A DNA stretch of 22,156 nucleotides from JAGVSZ01 sp019137045. Lineage in GTDB: Bacteria > Pseudomonadota > Gammaproteobacteria > Burkholderiales > SG8-39. The notes beneath the pieces are model-generated. The model was given only the letters and a program-made list of their open reading frames with translations, was not told the DNA's origin and ran no database searches. The position numbers and the translations under genes were made by a program. The stretch's first letter is position 1; each line of letters begins with the position of its first letter. The stretch spans positions 1-22,156 of the forward strand of contig JAXMFT010000018.1 in assembly GCA_046347635.1 (NCBI GenBank), read 5' to 3'. This document shows, in pieces, positions 7,403-15,758 of the stretch.

Positions 7403-8658
7403 GGCTTGTCCTCCTCCTGCGGCGCGAGGTAGCTCAACCCCGCCCACGCGCGGGCGCGCTCGAGGAGCGCGTTGTTCAGTCCGAGCTGCGTCTCCGCCTC
7501 GGCCTTGCGCGCCTCGACGACGGCCGCCAGTTCGCCCCTGCCCCCGCGATAGGCGGCGAGCGCCGCCTCCCCGCGTTCGCGCGCGAGCGGGATGAGCACG
7601 GTCTCGAAGCGCGTCGCGCGGCGGCTCCACGACTCCCAGTCCACCGCGAGCGAGCGGATCTGCGCCTCCTGGGCCCGGCGCGCCTCCGTGCGCAGCGCGC
7701 GCGCCCGGTCCACCTGCGCGAGGCTCGCGGCGACGTCGCGGTCCTGCCGCTGCGCGGCGGCGATCGGCAGGTCCACGCTGAACATCAGGGTCGCCATGTT
7801 CGAGTAGTACGGCGAGCGCTGGCCGAACAGGAACTCCACGCTCCAGTCCGGGCTCGTGCCGCTCTTCGCCACGTCGACCTCGCTGCGCGCGAGCGCCTCC
7901 CGGCTCTCGAGCACCTGCAGCGCCGGCTGGCGGTCGAGCGACGCGAGCAGCGCCTCCACCGGCACCGGGAGCCGCGCCGTGTCGGGCGCGGCCCCGACCG
8001 GGCGCCGGGCGTCCGGGCCGATGAGCGCGGCGAGCTGGATCCGTGCGCGCGCGAGCACGCGCTCCTGGTCGATCACCTGGTCGCGCACCGCTTCCAGCGC
8101 CGAGCGCGCCACGAACCCGTCGGCCGCACCGGCGCGGCCCGCGGCGATCGCCGCTCCGACCGTCTCCTGCTGCAGCGCGGCCGCGTCCGCGAGCCCGGTC
8201 ATCGCCGCGAGCGAGCGCGTCGCGTACAGCACCTCGTACCACGCCACCGCCACCTCGCGCCGGATCTCGGCGCGCTCGAGCGCGAGGCTCGCCTGCTCGA
8301 CCGCGCGCTCGCGCGCGACGCGCGCGCCGCGCGCCCGGCGCTTGTCGCTGCTCGGGACCTCCTGCATGACCCCGATGCGCTTCATCGTCATCGCGTCGGC
8401 GGTGAGGCTGAGCGCGTCGGCGCCGCTCACCGGCACGTTGTCGAGGCCGAACCGCAGCTTGGGGTCGGGGAGCTGGTGCGCGCGCTCGACCAGCTCGCCG
8501 GTGGCGGCGACCGCCGCCGACTGCGCGGCGACCCGCGCCGAGCGCGCCTCGCCGAGGCGGATCGCGTCGTCCAGCGACAGGGCTTGCGCCAGCGCGCCGG
8601 GCGCGCTGACGCTGATCAGGATGCACGCGAGGGCGCGCGCACGGGCTACGGGATGCAT
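7399..8658 (-). CDS. cusC: CusC-type TolC-family outer-membrane efflux channel
   Basis: This 419-residue precursor has a signal peptide of about 25 residues ending GALA. Two repeated outer-membrane-efflux-protein halves follow, with long amphipathic coiled coils rich in Ala, Arg and Glu, one giving way to the next near residue 220. The family forms a trimeric tunnel through the outer membrane and docks on CusB/CusA. The start at 8658 is chosen because GGAGG lies just upstream and a signal peptide follows at once. A start 16 codons earlier adds a non-signal leader. Unlike E. coli CusC it has no convincing lipobox. It is the first pump gene and overlaps cusB by four bases (ATGA). Functional assignment rests on order and neighbours as much as on sequence, since TolC-family proteins diverge. 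Confidence 0.92.
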   Translation of the reverse strand: MHPVARARALACILISVSAPGALAQALSLDDAIRLGEARSARVAAQSAAVAATGELVERAHQLPDPKLRFGLDNVPVSGADALSLTADAMTMKRIGVMQEVPSSDKRRARGARVARERAVEQASLALERAEIRREVAVAWYEVLYATRSLAAMTGLADAAALQQETVGAAIAAGRAGAADGFVARSALEAVRDQVIDQERVLARARIQLAALIGPDARRPVGAAPDTARLPVPVEALLASLDRQPALQVLESREALARSEVDVAKSGTSPDWSVEFLFGQRSPYYSNMATLMFSVDLPIAAAQRQDRDVAASLAQVDRARALRTEARRAQEAQIRSLAVDWESWSRRATRFETVLIPLARERGEAALAAYRGGRGELAAVVEARKAEAETQLGLNNALLERARAWAGLSYLAPQEEDKP

Positions 8659-8727
8659 GGAACCTCCGCTCGATCGAACCGGAACGCGGCCGTGCCGGCA
8701 CGGCACGGCGCATCGATCAGTCGGAGG

Positions 8728-9096
8728 TCAGATTCTCAGGCGGCGGTGGAGGAGGAACGGCGGCGGCGCGCCCGCGTGCGCGAGCCAGTCGGTCGCGCCG
8801 TGCGCGGCGCTGGACGACATGGCGGCGCCGGCGCGGAGCACGGCGACCGGCGCGCCGAGAGCCGGCGCGACGAGCGGCTTCGCCTGGTCGACGGTTTGCG
8901 TACCCGCCTCGCAATGCGCCTTGCACAGCGTGTCCGGGGCGGGCTGTTCGGACGCCTCGTGGTGGCAGCTCTCGACCGCCTCGTCGGCGACCGGCGCGAG
9001 CAGGCACGCGTGCGCCGCAGCGAACGCCTGGCCGAGCACGAGCGCCGCGCTCAGAAGGAGCGCGGTGACGCGGCGGGGCAGGACCGGGCGACGCAC
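8728..9096 (-). CDS. Small secreted Cys/His-rich protein at head of cus operon
   Basis: This is a 122-residue protein if started at GTG 9096. A basic N-terminus and hydrophobic stretch (VTALLLSAALVLGQAFAAA) form a signal peptide. The mature part has four Cys (31, 44, 58, 62) with adjacent His (SCHH, LCKAHC), a possible soft-metal site. The C-terminus ends in PPPFLLHRRLRI. It resembles small uncharacterised proteins seen beside cus/cop operons in betaproteobacteria (DUF2946-like by appearance; I am not certain of the family). A copper-linked role is inferred from the residues and from lying 69 bases upstream of cusC. The start is uncertain: no good ribosome site is visible, and the frame stays open to 9261, where a TTG could begin but would bury the signal peptide. 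Confidence 0.65.
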   Translation of the reverse strand: MRRPVLPRRVTALLLSAALVLGQAFAAAHACLLAPVADEAVESCHHEASEQPAPDTLCKAHCEAGTQTVDQAKPLVAPALGAPVAVLRAGAAMSSSAAHGATDWLAHAGAPPPFLLHRRLRI

Positions 9097-9233
9097 GGTC
9101 CGGAGGATACCCCAGCCGCCCGGCGCGGCGGGTTGCGCTGGGTCAATCGGGCCGCGGCACCCGCATGGCCCGGCGCGCGCCGGTGGCGCATCGCATGAGC
9201 CACCAGCGTTCGCATACTTGGCCGTGAGCCAGG

Positions 9234-9262
9234 TTGCGCAGCTGTAACGTATACGATACAAT
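9234..9262 (+). promoter_or_regulatory. Promoter and palindromic operator of the HigBA-like module
   Basis: TTGCGC (9234-9239), a 17-base spacer and TACAAT (9257-9262) make a good sigma70-type promoter. An interrupted palindrome, GTAACGTATACGATAC (9244-9259, one mismatched pair, perfect core CGTATACG), covers the spacer and enters the -10, as expected of an antitoxin operator. The predicted transcript start falls at or just past the toxin ATG (9265), so the toxin may be read from a leaderless message or from another promoter. Confidence 0.6.
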
Positions 9263-9264
9263 AA

Positions 9265-9612
9265 ATGGCGTGCGAGATTCGCCGTTACCGCACCGTTGCC
9301 GGCGACGAGCCGTTCACGCAGTGGCTGGGAGCGCTGGTCGACCGGCAGGCGCGTGCCCGCGTGCTCGTGCGGCTGGAAAGGCTCGCGCTCGGGAACGCCG
9401 GCGACGCGCGTTATCTGCGCGATGGCGTCAGCGAGCTGCGGATCGATTGGGGTCCCGGCTATCGCGTCTACTTCGGACGGGAGGGAAACTCGCTCGTCGT
9501 CCTGCTCTGCGGAGGCGACAAGCGCAGGCAGGCAGTCGACGTCGAGCGCGCGGTGAAGCTATGGCACGAGCACGAAAACCGAAACAAGGCCCCGCCGCGC
9601 GTCAAGCGCTGA
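9265..9612 (+). CDS. RelE/ParE-superfamily (HigB-like) toxin
   Basis: This is a 115-residue protein whose conserved core is typical of the small phage-Gp49/HigB-like branch of RelE/ParE toxins: EIRRYRT, EPFTQWL, RQARARVLVRLERL, DGVSELRID, GPGYRVYFGREG, VVLLCGGDKRRQ. These toxins act on translating mRNA or on gyrase; which one cannot be told from sequence alone. The toxin precedes its antitoxin, the order seen in higBA. The start at ATG 9265 matches the usual family N-terminus, although no ribosome site precedes it. The C-terminal 17 codons overlap the antitoxin gene by 52 bases, longer than the common few-base overlap. Confidence 0.9.
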   Translation: MACEIRRYRTVAGDEPFTQWLGALVDRQARARVLVRLERLALGNAGDARYLRDGVSELRIDWGPGYRVYFGREGNSLVVLLCGGDKRRQAVDVERAVKLWHEHENRNKAPPRVKR

Positions 9613-9893
9613 CGGTCTCGCACCGCGAGCGACTCGTCGCGGAGCTGCGCGCGGATCCCGCGCTCGCCGCGGCGTATCTGAACGCGGCGGCAGAAGACGG
9701 GGATCCCCGCGTCTACCTCGTCGCGCTGCGGACCGTGGCCGAGGCCGAGGGCATGGCCAAGGTGGCGAAAGCCGCCGGCGTCCCGCGGGAGAGCCTCTAC
9801 CGCGCGCTTTCCCCGAGCGGCAATCCGCGCTTCGCGACGCTGCACGCGATCCTCCGGGCGGCCGGTCTCCGGCTCGCCGTCGAGCGCGCCTGA
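9561..9893 (+). CDS. HigA-like helix-turn-helix antitoxin
   Basis: This is a 110-residue protein of the addiction-module antidote family (COG3636-like). A basic N-terminal extension (MARARKPKQ) is followed by a helical region (HRERLVAELRADPALAAAYLNAA) that probably contacts the toxin. A Cro/C1-type helix-turn-helix spans about 64-102 (EGMAKVAKAAGVPRESLYRALS). Family role: binds the toxin and represses the operon through the palindrome upstream. ATG 9561 lies inside the toxin gene. The next in-frame ATG would remove the toxin-binding part, so the long form is kept. Confidence 0.9.
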   Translation: MARARKPKQGPAARQALTVSHRERLVAELRADPALAAAYLNAAAEDGDPRVYLVALRTVAEAEGMAKVAKAAGVPRESLYRALSPSGNPRFATLHAILRAAGLRLAVERA

Positions 9894-9987
9894 GCGCGGC
9901 AGCTCGCAGCAGGTCCTCGTGCGCCACTGCGTGCCCGGCAACTGGCCGCGCGCCGAAGACGATGAGTTTGTGCACGGCGTAGCGCTC

Positions 9988-10024
9988 CGGTTGCTAGACA
10001 GCTCGTGAACATGTTTAGCAACCG
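9988..10024. terminator. Inverted repeat between convergent higA-like and elyC-like genes
   Basis: A perfect 9-bp inverted repeat, CGGTTGCTA (9988-9996) and TAGCAACCG (10016-10024), has a 19-base loop. The loop ends with an 8-bp palindrome, AACATGTT, directly against the right arm. It lies in a 152-base gap between converging genes, which fits a bidirectional terminator, although T-runs are lacking. The lower GC of this patch sets it apart from the surroundings, so a recombination or protein-binding site is also possible. Confidence 0.4.
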
Positions 10025-10045
10025 TCAAGGAGGGATGCCGGCGGA

Positions 10046-10792
10046 TCAGAACCGGCGCACCGCGTTCGCGAGCAGCTCGTACAGCGCGATCTGGCTGCCC
10101 TGCAGCGCGCCCATGCTCGGCAGGAGATCGAACGGCGTGGCGATCCGGAACCGCGGCAGCACCGTCGGCGCCGGCACCACGTCGAGCCCCGCCGCCGCGA
10201 ACTCCGCCCGCGCGCGCCGGATATCGAAGCCGTGCATCACCAGCACGATGCGCTTCACCCCGTCGCGCTTCAGGATCGCGGCCGCGAACTGCGCGTTCTC
10301 GTGCGTGGTGCGCGAACGCTCCTCGGTCCAGCGCACCGGGACCTTGAACTCCTGCTCGAGCGCCGCGCGCATGACCGACGCCTCCGTCGCCGTGTCGCCC
10401 CACACCGAGCCGCCGGCGACGAGCACCGGCAGCCCCGTTTCGCGCGCGAGCTTCGCCCCGTACCGCACGCGTTCCAGGGTCCAGCGGTTGAGCGTGTCCC
10501 CGCCGTACTCGGGCGCGCCCCGCCGCAGGCCCCCGCCGAGGACGACCACCGCCTGCGCGCTGCGCGCGTCCTCGAGCCGCACCGCCGGCGCGTCGTTCGC
10601 GAGGCGCAGGAGCAGGTACGAAACCGGCCCGAGCGACAGCGCGAGCAGCGCGAGCAGCCCGGTCCAGAGCAGCAGCCCGCCGAGGCGCGGCCGGCGTCGA
10701 AGCGCCAACGCCCCCGCGACCGCGAGGAGGAGCGGCCCCGTCGGCGGGAGGACCAGCGCGGTCGCGAGCTTCTTGAGGAAGAAGAGCTCCAT
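10046..10792 (-). CDS. ElyC/SanA/YdcF-family (DUF218) membrane protein
   Basis: This is a 248-residue protein. Two hydrophobic helices (about 10-30 and 38-62) are separated by a short RRRPRLGG turn. A DUF218 domain follows from about 82 to 240, with VVVLGGGLRRG, the acidic/Asn motif TTHENAQFAA and the late segment LVMHGFDIRRARAEF. E. coli ElyC of this family affects peptidoglycan and lipid-carrier metabolism; biochemical activity is not settled. The active domain is expected in the periplasm. The gene is divergent from the acyltransferase (178-base gap) and convergent with the toxin-antitoxin pair. It often occurs near envelope or polysaccharide genes, but a link to the Prs locus is only inferred. 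Confidence 0.88.
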   Translation of the reverse strand: MELFFLKKLATALVLPPTGPLLLAVAGALALRRRPRLGGLLLWTGLLALLALSLGPVSYLLLRLANDAPAVRLEDARSAQAVVVLGGGLRRGAPEYGGDTLNRWTLERVRYGAKLARETGLPVLVAGGSVWGDTATEASVMRAALEQEFKVPVRWTEERSRTTHENAQFAAAILKRDGVKRIVLVMHGFDIRRARAEFAAAGLDVVPAPTVLPRFRIATPFDLLPSMGALQGSQIALYELLANAVRRF

Positions 10793-10860
10793 CGGAGCGT
10801 CGACAGTACGTCATTCGGGGCGCCGATGCGCGAGGGAACGAGCGCCCCGTCGGAAAACCG

Positions 10861-10890
10861 GTGACGGACTGCCGGGGCGCCTTCTATACT
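10861..10890 (+). promoter_or_regulatory. Candidate sigma70 promoter for the acyltransferase gene
   Basis: GTGACG (10861-10866), an 18-base spacer and a near-consensus TATACT -10 (10885-10890) precede the acyltransferase, predicting a leader of about 75 bases. The -35 matches only four of six positions. No sigma54 -24/-12 element (GG/GC, 10-base spacing with TGGCA/TTGC context) was found in this gap. Confidence 0.45.
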
Positions 10891-10970
10891 GGCCGGGCCG
10901 CGGCGCACGTCGAAGAACCGGGTCTCCATCCGCCCGCCGCGGCGGGGAACGCAAGCACGGGGGAGGCGTC

Positions 10971-11729
10971 ATGTTTCTGTTCGAGCTGCTCGATCTCGCG
11001 CACGGGTTCAGGAAGTACTTCGACGTCGCGCCGGCGGTCACGCCCGACCTGCGGCGCCGGGCCTACGAGATCCGCCACCGCGTCTACTGCGAGGAGCTCG
11101 GCTTCGAGCCGGTGCGGCCGGACCGGTGCGAGCGCGACGCGTACGACGCGCGCGCGGAGCACGTGCTGGTGCGCTCGCTCAAGCACGACCGGTTCGTGGC
11201 GTGCGCGCGGCTGGTGCGCGTCGACCCGTCCGACGCGGCGAGCGAGCTCCCGGTGGAGCGCGCCTGCGCCGCGACGATCGACCGCCGGCGGCTCGACCCG
11301 GCGGCGCTCGACCGGCGCCGCATCGGCGAGATCTCGCGCCTCGCGATCGTGTCGGAGTTCCGCCGCCGCAACGGCGAGAAGCACGCCGCGATCGCGGTCT
11401 CGGAGGCGGACTTCGGCGCGGTCGACCTGCCGCGCTTCCCCTACATCCAGGTCGCGCTCTACCTCGGCACGATCGCGTTCGCGAAGCGCCTCGGCATCGA
11501 GACGCTGTTCGTCCTCACCGAGCCGCGCCTCGCCGGCCACTTCGCCAAGCTCGGGGTGCGCATCGAGCGCATCGGCGGGCCGGTCGAGCACCGCGGCGAG
11601 CGCGTGCCCTCGGTCATGACCGTCGGCTCGATCGAGTCCAACCTGCCGCGCTCGGTGCGGCCGCTCTACGAGCTCATTTGCAGCGAAGTGTGGAGCGGCG
11701 TCGAGCGCGGCGCCGCGACGGTGCACTGA
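10971..11729 (+). CDS. PEP-CTERM/exosortase system-associated LuxI-like acyltransferase
   Basis: This 252-residue protein matches the exosortase-associated N-acyltransferase family (TIGR03694), a GNAT-fold relative of acyl-homoserine-lactone synthases. The N-terminal motif RRRAYEIRHRVYCEELGFEP (residues 28-47) and the EISRLAIVSEFRRR motif near 120-133 parallel LuxI landmarks. A GNAT-like core follows, with VALYLGTIAFAKRLGIETLFVLTEPRLAGHF. It probably makes an N-acyl amino acid or related acyl product; the substrate and product are unknown. The ATG at 10971 has GGAGG about six bases upstream. It is the only plus-strand gene of this region and converges on the protease gene with a 15-base gap. 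Its presence beside prsK, prsR and prsT supports a PEP-CTERM exopolysaccharide context. Confidence 0.9.
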   Translation: MFLFELLDLAHGFRKYFDVAPAVTPDLRRRAYEIRHRVYCEELGFEPVRPDRCERDAYDARAEHVLVRSLKHDRFVACARLVRVDPSDAASELPVERACAATIDRRRLDPAALDRRRIGEISRLAIVSEFRRRNGEKHAAIAVSEADFGAVDLPRFPYIQVALYLGTIAFAKRLGIETLFVLTEPRLAGHFAKLGVRIERIGGPVEHRGERVPSVMTVGSIESNLPRSVRPLYELICSEVWSGVERGAATVH

Positions 11730-11744
11730 GACCCGCCCCGGCGG

Positions 11745-12521
11745 CTAGCGCGCGCCCTGCTTCATCAGCTCGACCAGGTGCCGGCTCGGGATCGCGTAGG
11801 TGATCCCGCTCGGCTGCGTGAGCGCCGACTCCTTCGAGCCTTTCACGAACACCATGTTGACCACCCCGATCACCTCGCCGGTGGCGGGCGCGTACACCGG
11901 GCTGCCGCTGTTGCCGGGGTAGGCGGTCGCGTCGAGCTGAAACACCGGGAACGCGCCGCTCGCGAGCTGGCGGATCGCGCGCGTGTCGAGCTGGCTCGAG
12001 CTCGGCGGCGGGATCGCGATCGGCGTGATCGCGGCGATCATGCCGCGGTGCGTCGCCGGGTACGGCCCGAGCACGTTGCCGATCGGAAAGCCGGTGAAGA
12101 GCACCGCCTCGCCCTCGCGCACGCCGTCGGAGTCGCGCACCGCGAGCGCCGGCAGCGGCGCGCCCTCGACGCGCAGCAGCGCGAGGTCGTGCGCGGGATC
12201 GGTCGCGCCGCGCACGGCCGGGCGCACCTGCGCCGTGCGCCCGGGGCCGGGCACCAGGATCGCGATCGTCTCGAGCTTCTCCGCGTCGAGCGTCGCCGGC
12301 AGCACGTGCGCGTTGGTGGCGATCGTCACGCCGTCGCCGACGGCGAAGCCGGTGCCGAGGAAGCGGAACGCGGGCGAGCGCGTGCGCTGGAACGACCCCA
12401 CCGCCACGACCGAGGCTTTCACGCGCTCGATCGTGCGCGGCGCGTCGGCGAGGCCCTGCGCCCGCGCGAGCGCGGGCGCGAAGAGGACGAGCGCGAGCGC
12501 GAGAGAGGGGCCGGCGCGCAT
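11745..12521 (-). CDS. Secreted trypsin-like (S1C/HtrA-type) serine protease
   Basis: This is a 258-residue precursor. The signal peptide is about 1-22 (ALVLFAPALARAQ). A chymotrypsin-fold protease domain fills the rest, with the catalytic triad visible as H72 (TNAHVL), D112 (HDLALL) and S205 (YPGNSGSPV). No PDZ domain follows, unlike DegP/DegS, so it is a minimal periplasmic protease. It begins three bases after the stop of the lytic transglycosylase gene, so the two are almost certainly co-translated as the end of the Prs run. Possible roles are processing of the transglycosylase or of exported surface proteins, or envelope quality control. These are inferences; the substrate cannot be read from sequence. 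Confidence 0.92.
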   Translation of the reverse strand: MRAGPSLALALVLFAPALARAQGLADAPRTIERVKASVVAVGSFQRTRSPAFRFLGTGFAVGDGVTIATNAHVLPATLDAEKLETIAILVPGPGRTAQVRPAVRGATDPAHDLALLRVEGAPLPALAVRDSDGVREGEAVLFTGFPIGNVLGPYPATHRGMIAAITPIAIPPPSSSQLDTRAIRQLASGAFPVFQLDATAYPGNSGSPVYAPATGEVIGVVNMVFVKGSKESALTQPSGITYAIPSRHLVELMKQGAR

Positions 12522-12524
12522 CGG

Positions 12525-13415
12525 CTACATGCGGCCGGCGATGAGCGGCGAGGGCTCGGCGGCCTGCGGGTCGTACGGGTGCGCCTCGGCGCCGTACAGC
12601 CGGCGGATCTTCAGCACGTAGTCGCGCGTCTCGGCGTACGGCGGGACGCCGCGATGACGGTCGACCGCGCCCTCGCCGGCGTTGTAGGCCGCCGCGGCGA
12701 GCTCCACCCGCCCGCGGTAGTACGCGAGCAGCCAGCGCAGGTACGACAGCCCGCCGCGCACGTTCTCCGCGGGATCGTACGCGTTGCGGACGTTGAACCG
12801 CGCCGCGGTGCCGGGGATGAGCTGCATCAGGCCGCGCGCATCCTTCGGCGAGCGCGCGAAGGGCTCGAAGTTGGACTCCACCGCGACGATCGCGAGCGCG
12901 AGGCGCGGGCTCACGTCGTACTTCGGCGCGAGGGTCCGCACCAGCTCGACGAACTTCTGCTTGTACGGCGGCAGCCCGGCGAAGGTGTCGGCGCCGTCGT
13001 CGAAGGCGAGCGTCGCGGCCGGCATCTGCGCCGGGCGCATGCAGTCGGGCAGCCGGTCGACCGACTCGCCGACGAACCGCTGCATGCGGCGCGCCGGCTC
13101 GTGGCCCTGCGCCGCGGCGAGCGCGAACAGGCTCGCCGCGATGCCGTCGTCGTGCGCGAGCCCGCGGCCGTTCGCGTACATCCAGCCGAGGCCGTACTGT
13201 CCCTCCGCGTCCCCGCGCCGCGCCGCCTCGCAGTAGAGGAACGCGGCCTGGACGAGGTTCTTCGGCACGCCCTCGCCGTGCTCGTAGGCGAGCGCGGCGG
13301 CCACCAGCGCCTGCGGGCTCGCGCTCGCGTCGAAGGCGACCGGCGGCTCCGCGGCCCGCGCGCCCGCGCCCGCGAGGAGCGCGAGGAGCGCGCACGCGAG
13401 GCGAAGGCGGGGCAC
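12525..13415 (-). CDS. Lytic transglycosylase: Sel1 repeats plus SLT domain
   Basis: This is a 296-residue secreted enzyme from a GTG start (13415) with AGGAG about 8 bases upstream, overlapping the stop of the epimerase gene. After a signal peptide (1-22) come two Sel1-like repeats (about 36-112: YEHGEGVPKNLVQAAFLYCEAA and GLGWMYANGRGLAHDD). A family-1 SLT domain follows (about 150-280) with catalytic E180 in VAVESNFEPFA, then GLMQLIPGTAARF and AAAAYNAGEGAVDR. The family cleaves peptidoglycan glycan strands to 1,6-anhydro products. Such enzymes can open the wall for an export machine; here a link to polysaccharide or PEP-CTERM protein export is inferred from the operon. Sel1 repeats suggest a protein partner. 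Confidence 0.93.
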   Translation of the reverse strand: MPRLRLACALLALLAGAGARAAEPPVAFDASASPQALVAAALAYEHGEGVPKNLVQAAFLYCEAARRGDAEGQYGLGWMYANGRGLAHDDGIAASLFALAAAQGHEPARRMQRFVGESVDRLPDCMRPAQMPAATLAFDDGADTFAGLPPYKQKFVELVRTLAPKYDVSPRLALAIVAVESNFEPFARSPKDARGLMQLIPGTAARFNVRNAYDPAENVRGGLSYLRWLLAYYRGRVELAAAAYNAGEGAVDRHRGVPPYAETRDYVLKIRRLYGAEAHPYDPQAAEPSPLIAGRM

Positions 13416-13425
13416 TGCGCCGCTC

Positions 13426-14466
13426 CTAGGCCCGCGCCGGCTCGGGCGCGAAGCGCGCCACGTACCACGGCAGCGCCTCGGCGAGGCCGGCGGCGAGGTC
13501 GTGCGTGGGGGCGAAACCGAGCAGGCGCGCCGCCTTGCCGATGTCGGCCTGCGAGTGGCGCACGTCGCCGGCGCGGAATTCCCCGTGCACGGCGGCCGGC
13601 GCGTCCACGTCGGGCATCAGCCGGCGCAGCGTCGCGTACAGGCCGTTCAGCGTGGTGCGCTCGCCGACCGCGACGTTGTAGACCTGGTTCGACGCGGCCG
13701 GGTCGGCCGCGAGGGCCGCGCGCAGGTTCGCCTGCACGGCGTTGCCGACGTAGCAGAAGTCGCGGCTCGTCTCCCCGTCGCCGTAGATCGCGACCTGCTC
13801 GCCGCGCAGGAGCGCGCGCACCCAGCGCGGGATCACCGCCGCGTAGGCGCCCTCCGGATCCTGGCGCGCGCCGAAGACGTTGAAGTAGCGCAGCCCGATC
13901 GCGCTCGTCCCGTAGCAGCGCCCGAACACGTCCGCGTAGAGCTCGTTCAGGTACTTCGTCACCGCGTAGGGCGAGAGCGGCGCGCCGATCCGGTCCTCGA
14001 CCTTCGGCAGGCCGGGGTGGTCGCCGTAGGTGGAGCTCGACGCGGCGTACACGAACCGGCGCGCGCCGGCGTCGCGCGCGGCGACGAGCATGTTGAGGAA
14101 CCCGGTCGCGTTGGCCGCGTGGGTGACGAGCGGCTGCTCGATCGAGCGCGGCACCGAGCCGAGCGCCGCCTGGTGCAGCACCACCTCGACCCCGGCGCAC
14201 GCCCGGCGGCAGGCGGCGGGATCGACGATGTCGCCCTCGATGAACGCGTGCCGCCGCCACGCCTCCTCGCCCACCGCCGCGCGCACCTCGTCGAGGTTGC
14301 GCGCGTAGCCGGTGGCGAAGTTGTCGAGGCTCACCACCTCCTGGCCGAGCCCGAGCAGGTGCTCGACCAGGTGCGAGCCGATGAAGCCGGCCGCGCCGGT
14401 GACGAGCCAGCGGCGGCGCGTCGCCGCGACTTCCCGGCGCAGGGGTTCGGCGATCGGGTGCGTCAT
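13426..14466 (-). CDS. tviC: UDP-N-acetylhexosamine(uronate) C4-epimerase, TviC/WbpP-type
   Basis: This 346-residue extended short-chain dehydrogenase has the NAD-binding GAAGFIG (24-30) and the catalytic set SSSTYGDHPGLPK (143-155) and YAVTK (Y167, K171). The segments VLHQAALGSVPRSIEQP and RYFNVFGARQDPEGAYAAVIP are characteristic of the TviC/WbpP/Gne group rather than of GalE proper. It probably interconverts UDP-GlcNAc(A) and UDP-GalNAc(A). It starts four bases after the stop of the TviB-type dehydrogenase gene. As in the Vi-antigen and P. aeruginosa O6 pathways, the pair would supply UDP-GalNAcA for a capsule or exopolysaccharide. The exact substrate is not proven by sequence, and a UDP-glucuronate epimerase is an alternative. 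Confidence 0.9.
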   Translation of the reverse strand: MTHPIAEPLRREVAATRRRWLVTGAAGFIGSHLVEHLLGLGQEVVSLDNFATGYARNLDEVRAAVGEEAWRRHAFIEGDIVDPAACRRACAGVEVVLHQAALGSVPRSIEQPLVTHAANATGFLNMLVAARDAGARRFVYAASSSTYGDHPGLPKVEDRIGAPLSPYAVTKYLNELYADVFGRCYGTSAIGLRYFNVFGARQDPEGAYAAVIPRWVRALLRGEQVAIYGDGETSRDFCYVGNAVQANLRAALAADPAASNQVYNVAVGERTTLNGLYATLRRLMPDVDAPAAVHGEFRAGDVRHSQADIGKAARLLGFAPTHDLAAGLAEALPWYVARFAPEPARA

Positions 14467-14470
14467 CGCC

Positions 14471-15751
<1,281 letters not shown>

Positions 15752-15758
15752 GCGCGCC

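Noticed and set aside
9097..9261. Longer form of the Cys/His protein starting at TTG 9261
   Set aside because: It would place about 55 residues before the signal peptide and overlap the toxin promoter and operator.
9559..9975. Minus-strand frame opposite the HigA-like gene (begins MHKLIVFG)
   Set aside because: The first residues look protein-like, but the rest is Arg/Pro/Ala shadow of the antitoxin gene and no ribosome site is present.
9988..10024. Integron attC-like site
   Set aside because: The arms do not match the GTTRRRY/RYYYAAC core sites, and no integrase or cassette series is present.
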